A stretch of DNA of 64,000 nt from Lindgomyces ingoldianus (Eukaryota; Ascomycota; Dothideomycetes; Pleosporales; Lindgomycetaceae), in the NCBI RefSeq assembly GCF_010093535.1, contig NW_022985162.1, positions 1,462,387-1,526,386 on the forward strand, read 5' to 3'. Positions within the stretch are counted from its first letter, which is position 1. Each line of letters begins with the position of its first letter. Under the pieces are notes generated by a model. That model did not search any database. It saw only the letters and a list, made by a program, of their open reading frames with translations, and was not told the DNA's origin. Shown here one piece after another: positions 1 through 12,190 of this stretch. Both the position numbers and the translations under genes were made by a program.

Positions 1-1084
1 GTCCGCCTCGGCGGGCCCGGCTTGATGCAGGGAGCTTCTGGCGGCCACAGCGTGCATGGTTGGAGCACGCTAAGTAGCCGGGGAGTGCGCAGCGGCAGGC
101 GAAGTGCAGAACAAATTTGATATGGGGTGAATTCACACCATTCGCCGTTTCCCGCCCTTGGCCGTTGCTCATGGGCCCGTTTCCCCCAGAGCGAGCTGGA
201 GCACTCGCTGTCCTCTGCTGGCTCCTGACGCGGAGCCCTGCATGAACGCAACTGGGATCACTGCGCTCATGCCCTGGTCCTTCGCCCACGACGCCAATCC
301 TGCTCCCTCCGCTCCCTAGTTGAGACTGCGCCAGGAGCCTCTCATCAGTGCGTGTTTACTTCTCCATCGCCTACTTCACCACCGCGGCCACTGCTAGTCG
401 CCGTCACGGCTTGTTTTTCCCTTCAATTGCCTCTGTGCATCGCTTGCGGACCGGAAAAACTTCAATTGCTTCAGGTAAAAGGTAAAAGGACGCGGTAAAA
501 CGGCATTTCTGGCTTAAGACGTCCATTTCTTAGAACGTGAGTAAAGCACAGGTGCTCAAGGTGTTCCCAGGTTGGTCGTGGACCTCGTCTATTAACCTGC
601 AACGTTTTGGGTTCAGCAATTTTCGAGTACCTGGTACTAATCGCATGATAGGTTTCGAAGCACCTTTGATCCAAAGGTTGCTGTCTTTTCGTGTAACGTG
701 CTCGACCTTCGTTGAAGTTATTCTACCCGCAATTACTTGCAGACATCGAATCAGGGCCTAGTATCCAGCGCGCTGTATACAAGTACTAGGGTTTCGGTGT
801 GAGGCACTGTTTGTCGGATATCGACGTCGACGCTTGGACAGGAGTGTGGTGTGGACTCCTTATAGGTCAGGCCAGTCATAAACTTGCCCCGTCAAAGTAC
901 GCTCCGAACTTTTCTGGACCTCCCGCTCAGCGACGGTGGCTTCAAGGACACCTTCTAATATCACCTATAGGCATGTATTAGACCCGCATAGCACCAGCAG
1001 CACTCCGCTGTGGTTCTAGAAGACAACGATATTCCTATGGTTGCATGATATATCCCCTGGCCAGTACCAGTCATCCAAAACAAC
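1..1084. other. upstream region, no supportable gene
   Basis: Only short overlapping reading frames without recognisable protein character. The stretch next to 1085 is presumably promoter and leader of the PH-domain gene. Nothing else is identified. Confidence 0.5.
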
Positions 1085-4000
1085 ATGGCGACCGACTACT
1101 TTTCAGATCACGACGCCTTTATTACGAGCCATCCCTTGCCATCACCCTCCGATACTCCGTATCATTCGCTATCCCGTCAGACCTCGCGATATGGCACACC
1201 CGCGACGGATTCGGCGGGCTCTCCGGTGCCCTTCCCCCCCGATCCGGCCGAAGGCTCAGAGGAAGCCAATAACGACCAGAACATCTCTATTCTTGATCCT
1301 CGCCGGTTTACCCCAACACTTCACGCTTCCTTAGTTTCTGAGATTCTGTCACTGCGGCGAGAGCTGGATTCGAAACACAAGTTCATAGAGGACCTGGAAA
1401 CAAACTTTCAGACTATACGTAACGAGAATGATTCTCTGACGAGCCAGCTTTCTTCAAGTACCAAAGAGGGCCGAGCGGTAAAACGCCAACTCCAGCAGCT
1501 TGAAAATGGGACACTGTCTGCACTCGAAGAAATTGCGGGGGAGCGGGATAAGACGAAGGATGCGAATGCTGATCTAAAGCAGAGGCTTGAACTCACTCAG
1601 AAAAAGCTTAAGGCCCAGGAAGAAGACTCGACCCGCGTCCACGATATGTGGGCACGCGAGAAGGAGATATGGGCTGGGGAGAGACGTGCACTTGAGCGAC
1701 GAGTACACGTTTCGGACAGTCGACTCAAGTTACTCCTCGATGAACTTGCAATGCAGGAAGCTGCACTTGAGGAGGCTGGCCTGGACAGTGAGGGCGAAGA
1801 TATCACTCGAGACAGTGGCGTTGGACACGAAAGTGACACTGCCAGCATCCGTTCCTCTCCGCAGCGCAGGCCTTCTACCCGACTAGCCCGCCATTCACGG
1901 AATCTTAGCAATGGTAGCTATCGTAGTGTTGGACGAGGATACCGAATGCCACTGATGAGTGGAACTGGTTCCGAGGGTCATGGTCGATCAAACGGTCTCA
2001 GCTTGGCCGATGAGCTTGTCTTCGACGAGGAAGAGGAGGATCTTGGAGAGTTGGAACTTGATTCGGATGACTTTCCTGAAAATGAAATGCGCGCAAGACG
2101 GGCTCTCCAATCGCGGCAATCGACGTGTCAAGACGAGAAAGCGAAACGAATTCTCGGGCTAAGTATTGAAAACCAGCAGATGCTTAACCAGGATCCGCTG
2201 CCCGTAGTTGAGGAGGCTGAAGCACCAAAATCAAACGGCACAATGGCAAGATCATCGATAACGGTTGCACCACACGAGATCACATTGGTTTTTCCTCCAT
2301 CAAAGCCACAGTATATAGATACAGGTGTACAGCCTTCTCCTCCTCCATCTCCAGTGCGAGTAGAGTCGACACTATCAGCTAAAACCAGCGACGGCATTCC
2401 ATCTATTGCAGAAATTGAGGCGAACCAGAGTCGAAAACGAGTATCCGCGGCTTCAACCGTCTCTCTCGCACAGCATCCTAATGGCGCTCAGGCACCGCGT
2501 GTGATGACCTCTACCTCTTCACAGACAATTGAGCAACCACTGAGTCCTCCGGCAACACCTAAGATTGTGATACCGGTTCCGCAGACGCCCATATCGCCCG
2601 TATTCAAGCCTGAAGTTGTCTCTGTTTCAACCCAGACTGAACTCCACGAAGAGCTGGCGAAGCCCACCCAGCCAAAACGTGCTCCACCACCAGTGTCAAT
2701 TCCAATTCCGTCTATTGCTATACACGCCCCGACATCAGCGCCTTCATCACCCAAGGAACCAATTTTACCTCCCGGAACAAAGACGGTTTCAACACAAACG
2801 GGAACCGACCTTGCCTCCAATACGCGTTCGACAAGTATGCAGACGGAACCAATCAGAGTCGACCAGCGACTTGTTAAATTACCGCCACACCTACTGCCTT
2901 CAGCCATATCTTCAAAGCCCGGAACACCTGAGCCTAGGCCTGAACGCTTAGCAGCCGCCGAAATAAGGAAGGATTCAAACCAACCTATTTCTACTGTCCC
3001 AGAGAAGGCAACCACTGCGGTACCGTCTGCTCGACAAGACCTAATCTCTCTACTAGAAAAGGCCGCAGAGAAGAAGACCGAGACGCAAGTCGAGGACCGC
3101 TACCCAGGTAACAACGACAACGGGCCATTAGCTCGCGACAAAGAGATCGGCATTAGTAGGCCATTCAGAACAAGTAGCTTGTTCGCGGGTTTCGATGGCC
3201 CCTCATCCGATGAAGAGGATAACGGCGCCGAGATGAGCGAAGATGAATATCGACCGACCCAATTCTCGACACCAATGCTATCTTCGCGGAACGTAAAGAA
3301 TGGGCGGGTTTTTAACAACCCGCCTACGCCCGTGCCGGAGGACAAAGAAGTTGTTTCCACCTCCCGTCAGTCGGAAGATTCTATTGGTTCTAGCAGGATA
3401 CTCTCGTCGAGTCGCAACTCGCTAGAGAAGTCAGCGAAGGTTGGGAAACCTCTTCGCAACTCTCTCACAAGACAGCCCAGCATTCGTCGTTCGGCTATGA
3501 TCCAAAGCGGAACAGTCGCCCACATTCGCTCGCGCAGTCCCAGTCTCGGCAGCATTGGCTCAAGTAACAGCTATATGCCCAAGCCTCCATTTCCTGTCCC
3601 AACGCGCTCGAGCTCACGCAAAATTCCTCTAAGCAAGAGCGAGGGTTCCCAAAGCCCAACCCCGCGCAGCAACGGTGCCTTCCCGGGACGACGACCATAT
3701 GGCATGAGGCAGCACCAGCGCAAGGACAGTTTGCGTAAGGTTCGATCAGCAGCAGTTATTCACAAATCTGGCCGCTCCCGGAGCCGGTCTCCGCCCCTAC
3801 CCGGCACACCTGTTTTACCTCCCAGTCCGCCTCTTCCGCCACTGCCCAATGACATGGTTAGTGGCCAGCGGTTCGGCCACCGACCCCAGCTGTCGACAAA
3901 CACATCGCACACTGGCAACGGCTCCATTGGAAGCATTGGACAGCAAGCCAGCGTAGTCGATGCCATTGCTGCTACCATGGTTGGCGAATGGATGTGGAAA

Positions 4001-5124
4001 TATGTTCGCAAAAGGAAGGCATTTGGTGGTCCTGAGTCGCCCGCTGACATCCACCGCGAAGAGGCGGCAGTCATGACCAGCAACGGTGTGCGTCACAAGC
4101 GCTGGGTATGGATCTCACCATACGAGCGCTCAGTACTTTGGAGCGGCAAGCAACCCACATCCAGCTCTGCGCTGATAGGCAAGAGCGGCCGCAAGCGTAA
4201 GTTGTGTTTTGAATATGCTCTAATCCCATTCTCTAACTATCTATAGTCACTATTCAGTCGGTGCTTGATGTTGCTGACAACACCCCTATTCCCCGAAATG
4301 CTGGTACTCAGACACTCTTCAATCGGTCCATTCTGATCCTGACCCCAGCGCGTGCTCTGAAGTTTACTGTTGTCTCTCGCGAGCGCCATTATCTCTGGCT
4401 CACAGCCCTGTCTTTTCTGGCTCACTCAAGCTCGCCTATCCCAGATCTTGGGCCAATACCTCCAGCACCTCCTCCTCCAGTGGAGGATCTTCCACCACGG
4501 ACGTCTGGAGCTACGCTGAGACGCACGCATGTTCGCGACTCGGTTCGGCTCGCCAAGGACAAGGCAAACCCGGCCACACAGCGGCACCAGGTTACTGGGC
4601 TTGATCCTATTCAAGATTGGTATTCCGGTTCTCAGTTCGACAAGCCAGTTCCCGATGCAGCTGATCCCCCTAGCATCCCTCGAGGCCCCTATCATGGTCG
4701 GAAGAGGAGTTCGACTGGACCTCGCGCTCCTCCCCCTAGTATTGGCTACCGAAGCTTCTCACACCAGCCTGTGCCTTCTCTCTACTCCTCGGGATCTTCA
4801 GACATGTATGCTCAGCCACCTTCAGTACCTTCATCTGTGTATAACCCACATAGTGTGGTGGCTAGCACCAGGACTTCCGAAGCAAGTACTTCGACTCGAC
4901 GGCACTTTTTTGACTCAATGGGCACCGTGCGAATGGAAGCCTTCATTGAAAAGACACTCTCAGAAGATACTACACAGGCGCCATTTGCACCAGGGCCACG
5001 ACCGCGAATCGGAAGACGACGAGGGAACAGCCAATGGAGCGGTAGCACCAATGACCCGCATCGAGCTGGAGGAATTTACGAAGACTTTATGCACGAGTCG
5101 CACGATCCTTTCCGCGGCTTCTGA
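1085..5124 (+). CDS. apsA: ApsA/Num1-like cortical anchor protein with C-terminal PH domain
   Basis: Two exons, 1085-4196 and 4247-5124, join across a 50-nt intron (GTAAGT donor, CTATAG acceptor) and give 1,329 residues. Residues about 75-220 are charged coiled coil, followed by an acidic segment and a long serine/proline-rich disordered region. A PH domain lies at about 965-1090, starting near MVGEWMWKYVRKRKAF. The intron falls inside this domain, and joining the exons restores its second half (SILILTPARALKF). Family knowledge: the ApsA/Num1/Mcp5 PH domain binds plasma-membrane phosphoinositide, and the protein anchors dynein at the cortex for nuclear positioning; some members also tether mitochondria. 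The middle region holds five TQT-like motifs that could bind dynein light chain (see findings). The first in-frame ATG was taken as start. It converges on the PPM1 gene. Family assignment is firm; the symbol is by orthology. Confidence 0.88.
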
Positions 5125-6045
5125 ATAGATGCCCAAAATGAATCCTATATGCGGCCATGAGCATGTGCTACGGCCAATGTCCTAACAGGCGCGTGGATCT
5201 TCTCATTTCTTCACTGTCTCTGCATTACATGTTTTTGCAAAAGTCTTGCTTGATATGGATGCCAAAAATGCCCAGATGAGTAGATGTAAGATTGTTTATT
5301 TGGTGTCTAAATTTCAGCTATCTAGGCCAGCCAACCACTTTCTCTCCTTTCTACACTTTTCACTTTTCTTGGTCAAGGGAATTTCGGGCTACAAGACTCT
5401 GGGCGCTCAAGCGCAAACAACCTTTACTACCTTCTTAATCTTCCCCTCTTGTATTCTCTACATGTTATGGTCTTGTTGCAGACCGTCATAGCCAGCACTT
5501 TCTCTGCTGTGCTCCGATACCCTTTCCTAGTGTTTTTTTGTCGGTGGCAGTCAGTGTGCGCCTGGTGTTGGTAGGATGAGGGAGGATTGGAGTGTTTTCG
5601 ACAGGTTGAATAGGTGTTAGTGACTAGTGCTGGATAGGTCTGGATTGGATTGGGGGAGATTAGGCAGAATAGGACAGCATAAATTACAAGATGTAAGAAT
5701 GCACAAGGAACTTTACAATCATTATTTGATGTGTCATGGTGAAATCTCATGGGTGATGGCAAGTTTAGCTATTGAATTAACTCGCTTTTCACGAGGTCCT
5801 CGTAGTAAACAATACCCCAGGATGTCTTTGCTACTTCGGTCTCTTCCTGATATCGCGCCCGCGCTCTACTCTCATCTTCCTATACTGTACCTGGTCGATT
5901 CACATACTAGTTTCACCCTACATGGCGGTATACCAAGACTCCCCTCATCTCCCTCAACTAGGAATTGCAGGAGTAATATTTCGTCATGCATCAAGTTTTA
6001 CAACCCATGTGATGTATTCAGTAGCCAATTTGCTTGCGTGACGAA
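5125..6045. other. intergenic 3' regions of convergent genes
   Basis: Space between the stops of the PH-domain gene and PPM1. T-rich and AT-rich stretches fit 3' UTRs. The short frames here show no protein character. Confidence 0.5.
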
Positions 6046-7223
6046 TCAACCACCATCCTGCTCCCTGACTGCTTCCCATGCCCTCGAAAACACATCCTCC
6101 GAGCCACTATCCCTCCACCCCCACGCAATGCAGTAATGTCTCAGTAGCATGTTCAATTCTTCCTGCTCATCCAGCATCTCCAAGCCCGCAATTCTCTCCT
6201 TTTCTTCGTCACTCACCCACTCCCGCCATATAAACTCGGTATCCGCAGCCCTAGAACCATGGCAGAACCCGTAGCCTCTCAGTCGTTGTCGTTGATCGCG
6301 CAGCAAAGGGAACGCGGCGAGAGTTGGGAGGGAGATGTTTCGGTGTGCGAGGTTCGAGGTCATCATGCGGCCAAAGGCGTCGTGGGGGAGAATTGGCTCG
6401 TAAAGGACTAGGGAGAGCGGGGTTGGTGCTGGGATGTATTTATGGAGAAAGGCGGAGAGAACTGTGGAGACGGTAGAGGGCTGTAGGTATACGAGACACA
6501 TTTCTGAGAGTATTAGGGTGGGGATCGAGGGATCGAGATGCGGTAGTTGATGGGGCTGGGCGTCATCAGAAAGAGTAGCTAGGAAGCGAAGATCGAGGGC
6601 GTGGAGGTTGTAGGCCGAAGAGTAGAAGGAAGTTGCGCCGGGTGCGAGGGAGAGAGGATCGGGAGATCGCTTCGACGAGAGCTTAGTGTACAGCTGAGGG
6701 TGTTTCTGAATAGCAGCGAGCTTTGCAGTAGTGTTAGCGGGAAAGTCGATTTCGTGATAGGTGAGCTGGAGGTCTGGATATCGATCGCGCAGACGGAAAT
6801 ACCGCGTATCAGTGCCTGCACCGAGGGAGACGATCTGTTTCGGCTGGTCCGGCGAGAGGGAAAGGAACTTGTGGACGAGGAGATCGATTGCGGAGGTACG
6901 GACATAGGTCCCTAAGAAGAATCAGATATATTTCAACCGAGGGAAGCTTAACATCTACCTCGGTTGATAAGAGGCGGTCGCCGCACCGCTGGCTGCGTTG
7001 CGAAGAGTTTGGCATATGCATCCTCTAGGTAGCCAAGCTGGACGGAGCTCAACCTGAAGCCGGCCGCGTCTGCGTCTGTCTTCTGGACGGCATGGTCCAC
7101 GAGAGCATCATTCTCGTGGAGCGAGGCTCCCGATGGACCTCTCCCACGGCCCCTGCCCCGAGACAGGCCTCCGCGTCGGGTGGTGAGAAGCGTTCTGAGG
7201 TCTGGTATTTCTTCGGATGACAT
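6046..7223 (-). CDS. PPM1: leucine carboxyl methyltransferase 1 (PP2A methyltransferase)
   Basis: Minus-strand exons 7223-6959 and 6911-6046, with a 47-nt intron (6912-6958), encode 376 residues. That is the usual LCMT1/Ppm1 size. The SAM-binding motif LGAGTDTR is at residues 118-125, preceded by a conserved helix (VRTSAIDLLVHKFLSL) and followed by a YHEIDFP segment. A later SEMCLVYL stretch corresponds to the family's acidic motif near the active site. The enzyme methylates the C-terminal leucine of the PP2A catalytic subunit using S-adenosylmethionine, which steers PP2A holoenzyme assembly. An upstream in-frame ATG at 7310 would add 29 residues. I chose 7223 because the Ile-Pro-Asp-Leu start and the following Arg/Gly-rich stretch resemble family N-termini. 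It is divergent from RPB5 with 186 bp between start codons. Confidence 0.92.
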
Positions 7224-7409
7224 GGCGGCGCGGGTGACGGAGCTGTCCCAGTGGGCTCTGGCGGGGCTCGTCTTGGTTTGTGTACATATGTCTTGGCGCT
7301 GCATAGCCAAACTTTCTCTCTAAGCGGCTGCGCTCACCTCCACTACTTTTCTTTGACCCAACATTTCACGCTCTCACATCAGTCTGCCGCACCCGTCGCC
7401 ACCATCAGC
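7224..7409. promoter_or_regulatory. shared divergent promoter of PPM1 and RPB5
   Basis: 186 bp separate the two start codons on opposite strands, so both promoters must overlap here. No specific factor site is claimed. Confidence 0.6.
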
Positions 7410-8227
7410 ATGGACGACAGAAACAACATCAGCCCGGCTATGATCCGCATGTGGCGCGTCTATCGCACCGTCAAGGAGATGTGCATGGACAGGGTAGGCC
7501 TCTGCTCTCCACCGCGCATTCGTCCCCCCGCGCTCACCTCGAACCCTAGGGCTACGAGATGCTGCAAGAAGACACAGAGATACCGCTAGAAGTGTTCAAC
7601 GCGAGATTCTCAAAGGAGGACGGTGAACCCGAGTACCGCTCCATCCCCCCTCACCCCCCTGCCTGGCTCTCCTGACAGCCTCACAGTCGCACACGCATGC
7701 ACTTTTCCTGCCAGCCGACCGAGGCTATGCTTGCAAAATATTCCGACCCACCGACGGCGAAGATCCCCCACCCAGTGCCCCAAATCGGCACCATCTGGGT
7801 CGAATTCAACTCCGACGAGAACGTCGGCCTCAAGCAGCTGCGCGACTACATGCAACATCTCGTCAACGGCAATTTCTACTCTGGCATCATGATCTGCTCG
7901 AAGCCCATGACTGGCATGGCGCTGCGGCTGTTGCGCGGGTCAGCGGGCATCGAAGAAGGTCCCAAGGGCGGCGTCGAGGTTTTCGTCGAGCAGGACTTGC
8001 TCGTCAACATTACTAAGCATGAGCTGGTCCCCAAGCACGTGCTGCTGAGCAAGGAAGAGAAGCAGCAGTTGCTGGAACGCTATCGGTTGCGGGAGACGCA
8101 GTTGCCCAGGATCCAGGTCACCGATCCGGTTGCCAAATACCTCGGGCTAAGAAGAGGGCAGGTGGTGAAGATCATTCGGAAATCCGAGACGGCTGGCAGA
8201 TACGCAAGCTACCGGTGGGCAATATGA
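7410..8227 (+). CDS. RPB5: RNA polymerase I/II/III shared subunit RPABC1 (Rpb5)
   Basis: Three exons, 7410-7493, 7550-7632 and 7687-8227, give 235 residues. The third exon was phased so that KEDGEPDRTRMHF is continuous; only the donor at 7633 with the acceptor ending at 7686 keeps frame and matches the family. Start: MWRVYRTVKEMCMDRGY, the Rpb5 jaw-domain N-terminus. The C-terminal assembly domain shows HELVPKHVLLS, RYRLRETQLPRIQVTDPVA and KIIRKSETAGRYASYR, which are near-invariant Rpb5 blocks. Rpb5 is common to nuclear RNA polymerases I, II and III and contacts downstream DNA. It converges on the acyl-CoA ligase gene, with 229 bp between stops. Confidence 0.96.
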
Positions 8228-8456
8228 GATTCTTCTGATTCTCTCTAGCAAGGCGTCTGGCGCACGGCACTCTGGTGGCATTCTCATGAATCGTGGCAAA
8301 GGAGTTTGGACTTGATTTTGAAAGAGCGTACACCTGTGACAACGGCAGGCACTCGTATTGCCCAGCCATGGCAGGTGATCGAGAAATCGCATCTTCATTG
8401 GGTACAAGAGTGTTTAGATGCGTATACCAGGAGTTCTACAAGACTGTATCACTGCA

Positions 8457-10196
8457 TCACAGCATAGCCTTCTCCCCAACCCCATCCTTGATAATCGTCC
8501 CTCTTTCCGCACCCAACTGCTTGTCTCTCAACACCCTTCTCAAAATCTTCCCGCTCGCGCTCTTCGGGATCTCATCAATAAACTCAACCTCCTTGATCCA
8601 CTTATACCGCACCTTCTTCTCCTTCACAAACGCAATCAACTCCTTACCCACGGCGCCGTCAGCAGCGACACCCCGCTTAAGCACCACAAACGCTTTCGGC
8701 AACTCTCCACTGTAATCGTCCTTGATGCCCATCACGGCCACGTCCTCAACCTTGTTATGTCCCAGCAGTAGATCTTCGAGTTCGGCTGGTGCAACTCCAA
8801 TCCCCTTCACTTTGATCAACTCCTTAATCCTATCTTGTATGTGAATCATTCCCTCCTCATCAATTGCACCCTGGTCGCCTGTGTGCAGCCACCCATCCTC
8901 ATCAAACGTCTCTTTTGTTGCCTTCTCGTCATTCAGGTATCCCATAACCACCTGTGGACCCCTAGCCAGCACCTCGCCAGACTCACCAATACCGCCGTCA
9001 GCCCCGTCCGGTTTGAGGATCTTGACTTCGGTGGATGCTACAATTGCGCCGCCGGAGTGCGCATACTTGTAGTCGAATTTCTCCGGTGGGTGGGCTGTGA
9101 TGCAACTACACGATTCCGTCATCCCATAGCCTTGCTTGAAGCCTGTCCCTGGGAATTTCTTTTGAAGGAGTTGAATGATTTCTTCGGATAAGGGAGCTGC
9201 ACCGGAGGAGAAGCGTGTTACGTGACTTAGGTCATATTTGTCCACTATCGGATCTCTTACGAGCCGAATAAGGATTGGTGGGACCATGAGCAGTTCCCCA
9301 AGCTTATACTCCACGATTATATCGAGCATCTTTTTCATTGTGAATTGCGGCAGCATGATAACCTCGGCGTTGAGAAGGATCGGAAGATGCATTTGGTGGA
9401 CCAGACCTGTGATATGGAACAGCGGGAGGACTGCCATGATTTTCTTCTGCGTAACGGGCGTGATCTGCTGTATCTGAAGACACTGTGCAATGACATTCTG
9501 GTGAGATATCATGACTGCCTTGGGTAATCCCGTAGTGCCGGAACTAAAAGATAGAAACCCGCAGACGTCTTTGTTCTTCTGCCCCGGTGGAAGCTTAAAC
9601 GCGGGAGTCTGTCCGGATTCCCCATAGCTCTTCCCAACGTGAATCAATTCCTGAATGGTAGTATACCCGGGAACTTGCCCCTCAAGCAAGAAAACGTTTT
9701 CTTTTGGGAGACCTGCAGCCACTGCGGAAGCGGCAGCAACCTCCATACTACCTGGAGTCGTCATCAAGAATTTCGCATCAGCGGTCTTCAGTGCGAATGT
9801 CATTTCCTCGACATTATACGCTGGACTTGCACCTGAAATCTTCGCCCCGACACGCAAGCCAGCGAACATGGCGACAGGATACCACACTGTGTTTTGGCTA
9901 AACAAGGAGACGGATTCGCCAGTCTTGAGCCCGTATTTCTTGACGAGCGCTGTGGATATGAAAGTTGAACAGTCTCTAACGTCGCGCCAGCTTACTCGCT
10001 CTTTGGTGATTGCGTTCTGGAAACCAGCGAGTTCGGATTCCGGGTATTGGCAGAGAGGTGAGTAGGAGGAGTCGAAGAGCCAGTCCCAGTCTGTGAGCTC
10101 GGTTGGTACTTTGTAATGTCAGTTGGGTGGGCCGAATAAGAGTGTACTGGAGGCGTTACAGTCAATCGGCGGTTGCCTTGATTTAAAGATAACCAT
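8457..10196 (-). CDS. acyl-CoA synthetase, 4-coumarate-CoA ligase-like (ANL superfamily)
   Basis: Minus-strand exons 10196-10160 and 10108-8457 (51-nt intron) encode 562 residues. The short first exon supplies MVIFKSRQPPID, a start typical of fungal 4CL-like ligases. ANL motifs in order: SFSSGTTGLPKAVMIS (phosphate loop, about residue 200), GYGMTES, GWLHTGD, and near the C-terminus PKSASGKILRR with the lysine needed for adenylation. The family activates a carboxylate with ATP and transfers it to CoA. The substrate (aromatic, medium-chain or other) cannot be read from sequence alone. The C-terminus is AML, only loosely like a peroxisomal PTS1. The gene is divergent from a 3-hydroxyacyl-CoA dehydrogenase-type gene. 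No polyketide or peptide synthase is near, so it is probably metabolic and not part of a secondary-metabolite cluster. Confidence 0.88.
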
Positions 10197-10898
10197 GGTG
10201 CTGTCCTAGACGTAATGAAAGCTAGGAAATAATCTATACAAAGGTATCTTGAAAAAGGAAGAGAATCACTAGACATGTAATTTGAGCTAAAGAAGGCTGT
10301 AAATTTCGGGAATGGCCTTTTAAGGCTCAGGCAAGATGCTCTGCTTTTGCACCCATGAGGGTAAGCCTATCGTGTTCCTCGGAGCATCGAGCTCCATGGG
10401 ATTCAGGTTGATCGAGTCGATTTTGAAGCAGGGATGTAGTGGCTGGAGCAAGGAGGTGGGTGGGGTTGAAGCTTGCTATAGGCTTGGCCGAAAGGGGAAA
10501 GGGCAATTGTGTATGTCAACTTCATGCACCCTCCAACACCTTCGGGCGATCCGAAACCTTGTGAACTTCAATCAACAAGTTACATCCCGCCTCGAAGGCA
10601 TCATTGATAATATTACGCTAGAGGAGTCTGGGGCCGAACTGGAGGCATTGGTGCAGACTCCCTACTGTTTCCTAAGGCACTGTCCATGCTAATGAGAAAC
10701 TTCAAGAGCTAGCATTTGACCGCACTTTTCGGCCTCTACATACTCGTAGGGGTGTATATCTCATAAAAGTAGGTATATCCCCTAGATTCCGATTCGGACT
10801 GATCCTCTCGCAATTCCGGAAGCTTAGCCGTACCCAAACATCTAGCTCTTGAATTCAAGCAGCTCACCTGCCCTCTCTAAAACCAATCCCTGTTCAAC
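10197..10898. promoter_or_regulatory. divergent intergenic region, ligase / dehydrogenase
   Basis: About 0.7 kb between oppositely oriented starts, containing both promoters. A 118-codon open frame (10336-10692) lies within but shows no convincing family. Confidence 0.45.
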
Positions 10899-11849
10899 AT
10901 GGAGTACGATCCAGACCTTAGAGTCACACTAATAGGCGCCGGCACGATTGGCCTGTCCTTCGCTGCATTCCACCTGTTGCACCTTCAATCCCCATCCCAA
11001 CTAACCATATACGACACGCGGCCCAATCTGAAAACTTACGTCCAAGAAGATCTGCCCAAATTCTACGATAACGAAAATTCCGTCCCAGTTCCGTCTTCGA
11101 AGGTCAAAACAACCCAGTCTCTACCAGAAGCTGTGCGGAACGCCCACATCATCCAAGAGTCTAGCCCCGAGAACCTAGGCATCAAACGAGAGCTGTGGGC
11201 TGAAGTGGAAAAATATGCACCAAAAGAGGCACTTCTATGGAGTTCGACAAGCGGCATTCCAGCATCCCAACAGAGCGCCAACATGCAAGACAAGTGCCGC
11301 CTCCTAGTAGTTCACCCCTACAATCCACCGCACATAATGCCCTTACTAGAGCTTGTCCCATCCCCGGAGACCTCACCTCAAGTCATTAAGCGCACACAAG
11401 ATTTCTGGCGAGCTCGAGGCCGAGTCCCAATTCACCTCAAAAAGGAAATCACAGGCTTTGTAGCTAATCGCCTTGCCTTCGTATTACTGCGCGAAGCCAT
11501 TCATCTCGTCGATACCGGCGTGGTGTCCGTCTGCGAGCTCGACAAAATTGTTGAATCGTCTATGGGTCCTCGGTGGGCCGTAGCGGGACCATTTAAGAGT
11601 TATCATGCCGGTGGCGGTGTGGGTGGGCTAGAAGGATTCTTCAATAGCATTGGAGGAACGGTGCAGGATTGTTGGACTGGTTCTGGCAATGTAGATGTAG
11701 GTGACGGATGGGAAGAAAAAGTTTTTAGGGAGGCGAAAGAGGCGTATGGTGTCGTTGACACGAGGGCGAGAGATAAAGTTACAAGGAGGGTGCTGGGCGT
11801 GATTGAGGACGAAAGGGGACAACGAAACAAAGGGGTTGAGAAGCTGTAA
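10899..11849 (+). CDS. 3-hydroxyacyl-CoA dehydrogenase-family NAD-dependent oxidoreductase
   Basis: Single exon, 316 residues. The N-terminal Rossmann fold begins at residue 9 with TLIGAGTIGLSFA (GxGxxG), and a typical Asp ends beta-2 (YDTRP). The catalytic region contains SSTSGIPAS and HPYNPPHIMPLLELVPS, and the C-terminal helical domain has GFVANRLAFVLLREA. The HPYNPPH form is characteristic of single-unit members acting on small substrates (L-gulonate 3-dehydrogenase, carnitine dehydrogenase, lambda-crystallin type), as opposed to the classical beta-oxidation enzyme, so the substrate is uncertain. It ends in EKL, not a canonical PTS1. The divergent partner is an acyl-CoA ligase, which hints at joint use on a CoA ester or its hydroxy-acid; that is inference only. 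Confidence 0.85.
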   Translation: MEYDPDLRVTLIGAGTIGLSFAAFHLLHLQSPSQLTIYDTRPNLKTYVQEDLPKFYDNENSVPVPSSKVKTTQSLPEAVRNAHIIQESSPENLGIKRELWAEVEKYAPKEALLWSSTSGIPASQQSANMQDKCRLLVVHPYNPPHIMPLLELVPSPETSPQVIKRTQDFWRARGRVPIHLKKEITGFVANRLAFVLLREAIHLVDTGVVSVCELDKIVESSMGPRWAVAGPFKSYHAGGGVGGLEGFFNSIGGTVQDCWTGSGNVDVGDGWEEKVFREAKEAYGVVDTRARDKVTRRVLGVIEDERGQRNKGVEKL

Positions 11850-12190
11850 TGAATCTCTGTAAAATAGTGTCATAACTTTATAATCGCTCTGCAGACTAGA
11901 GATCGTTAATGCTCGAAAAACCGTACACCCTACAGGCTTAGAAGTCGATGAGCGAGCAAAGCATGTAATTCCTATAACCAAATCTCCCATCCTAGAAGCC
12001 CTCCTTACATGCCATTCCCATCTTATACATAGAGCACAGTCAAAACTGACCAAACAGCGACCGCTCCAGACATTCCACTAGCTATTAAATGAGTAGACCA
12101 GGAGCCCCACATAGTACAGAGACATAATATCATACAGCACTCACAACGCATCTTCTATCGAATTCACTCACTACAGATCCAACCCCACTT
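11850..12190. other. intergenic, convergent 3' ends
   Basis: 341 bp between the dehydrogenase stop and the MAD1 stop. AT-rich 3' UTR-like sequence, no gene seen. Confidence 0.5.

Noticed and set aside
10336..10692. 118-codon frame containing VFLGASSSMGFRLIE, faintly like a nucleotide-binding loop
   Set aside because: The rest lacks any dehydrogenase pattern and it lies in a divergent promoter region. Not supportable.
8457..11849. Secondary-metabolite cluster around the acyl-CoA ligase
   Set aside because: No polyketide, terpene or peptide synthase, transporter or P450 nearby; neighbours are RPB5 and MAD1.
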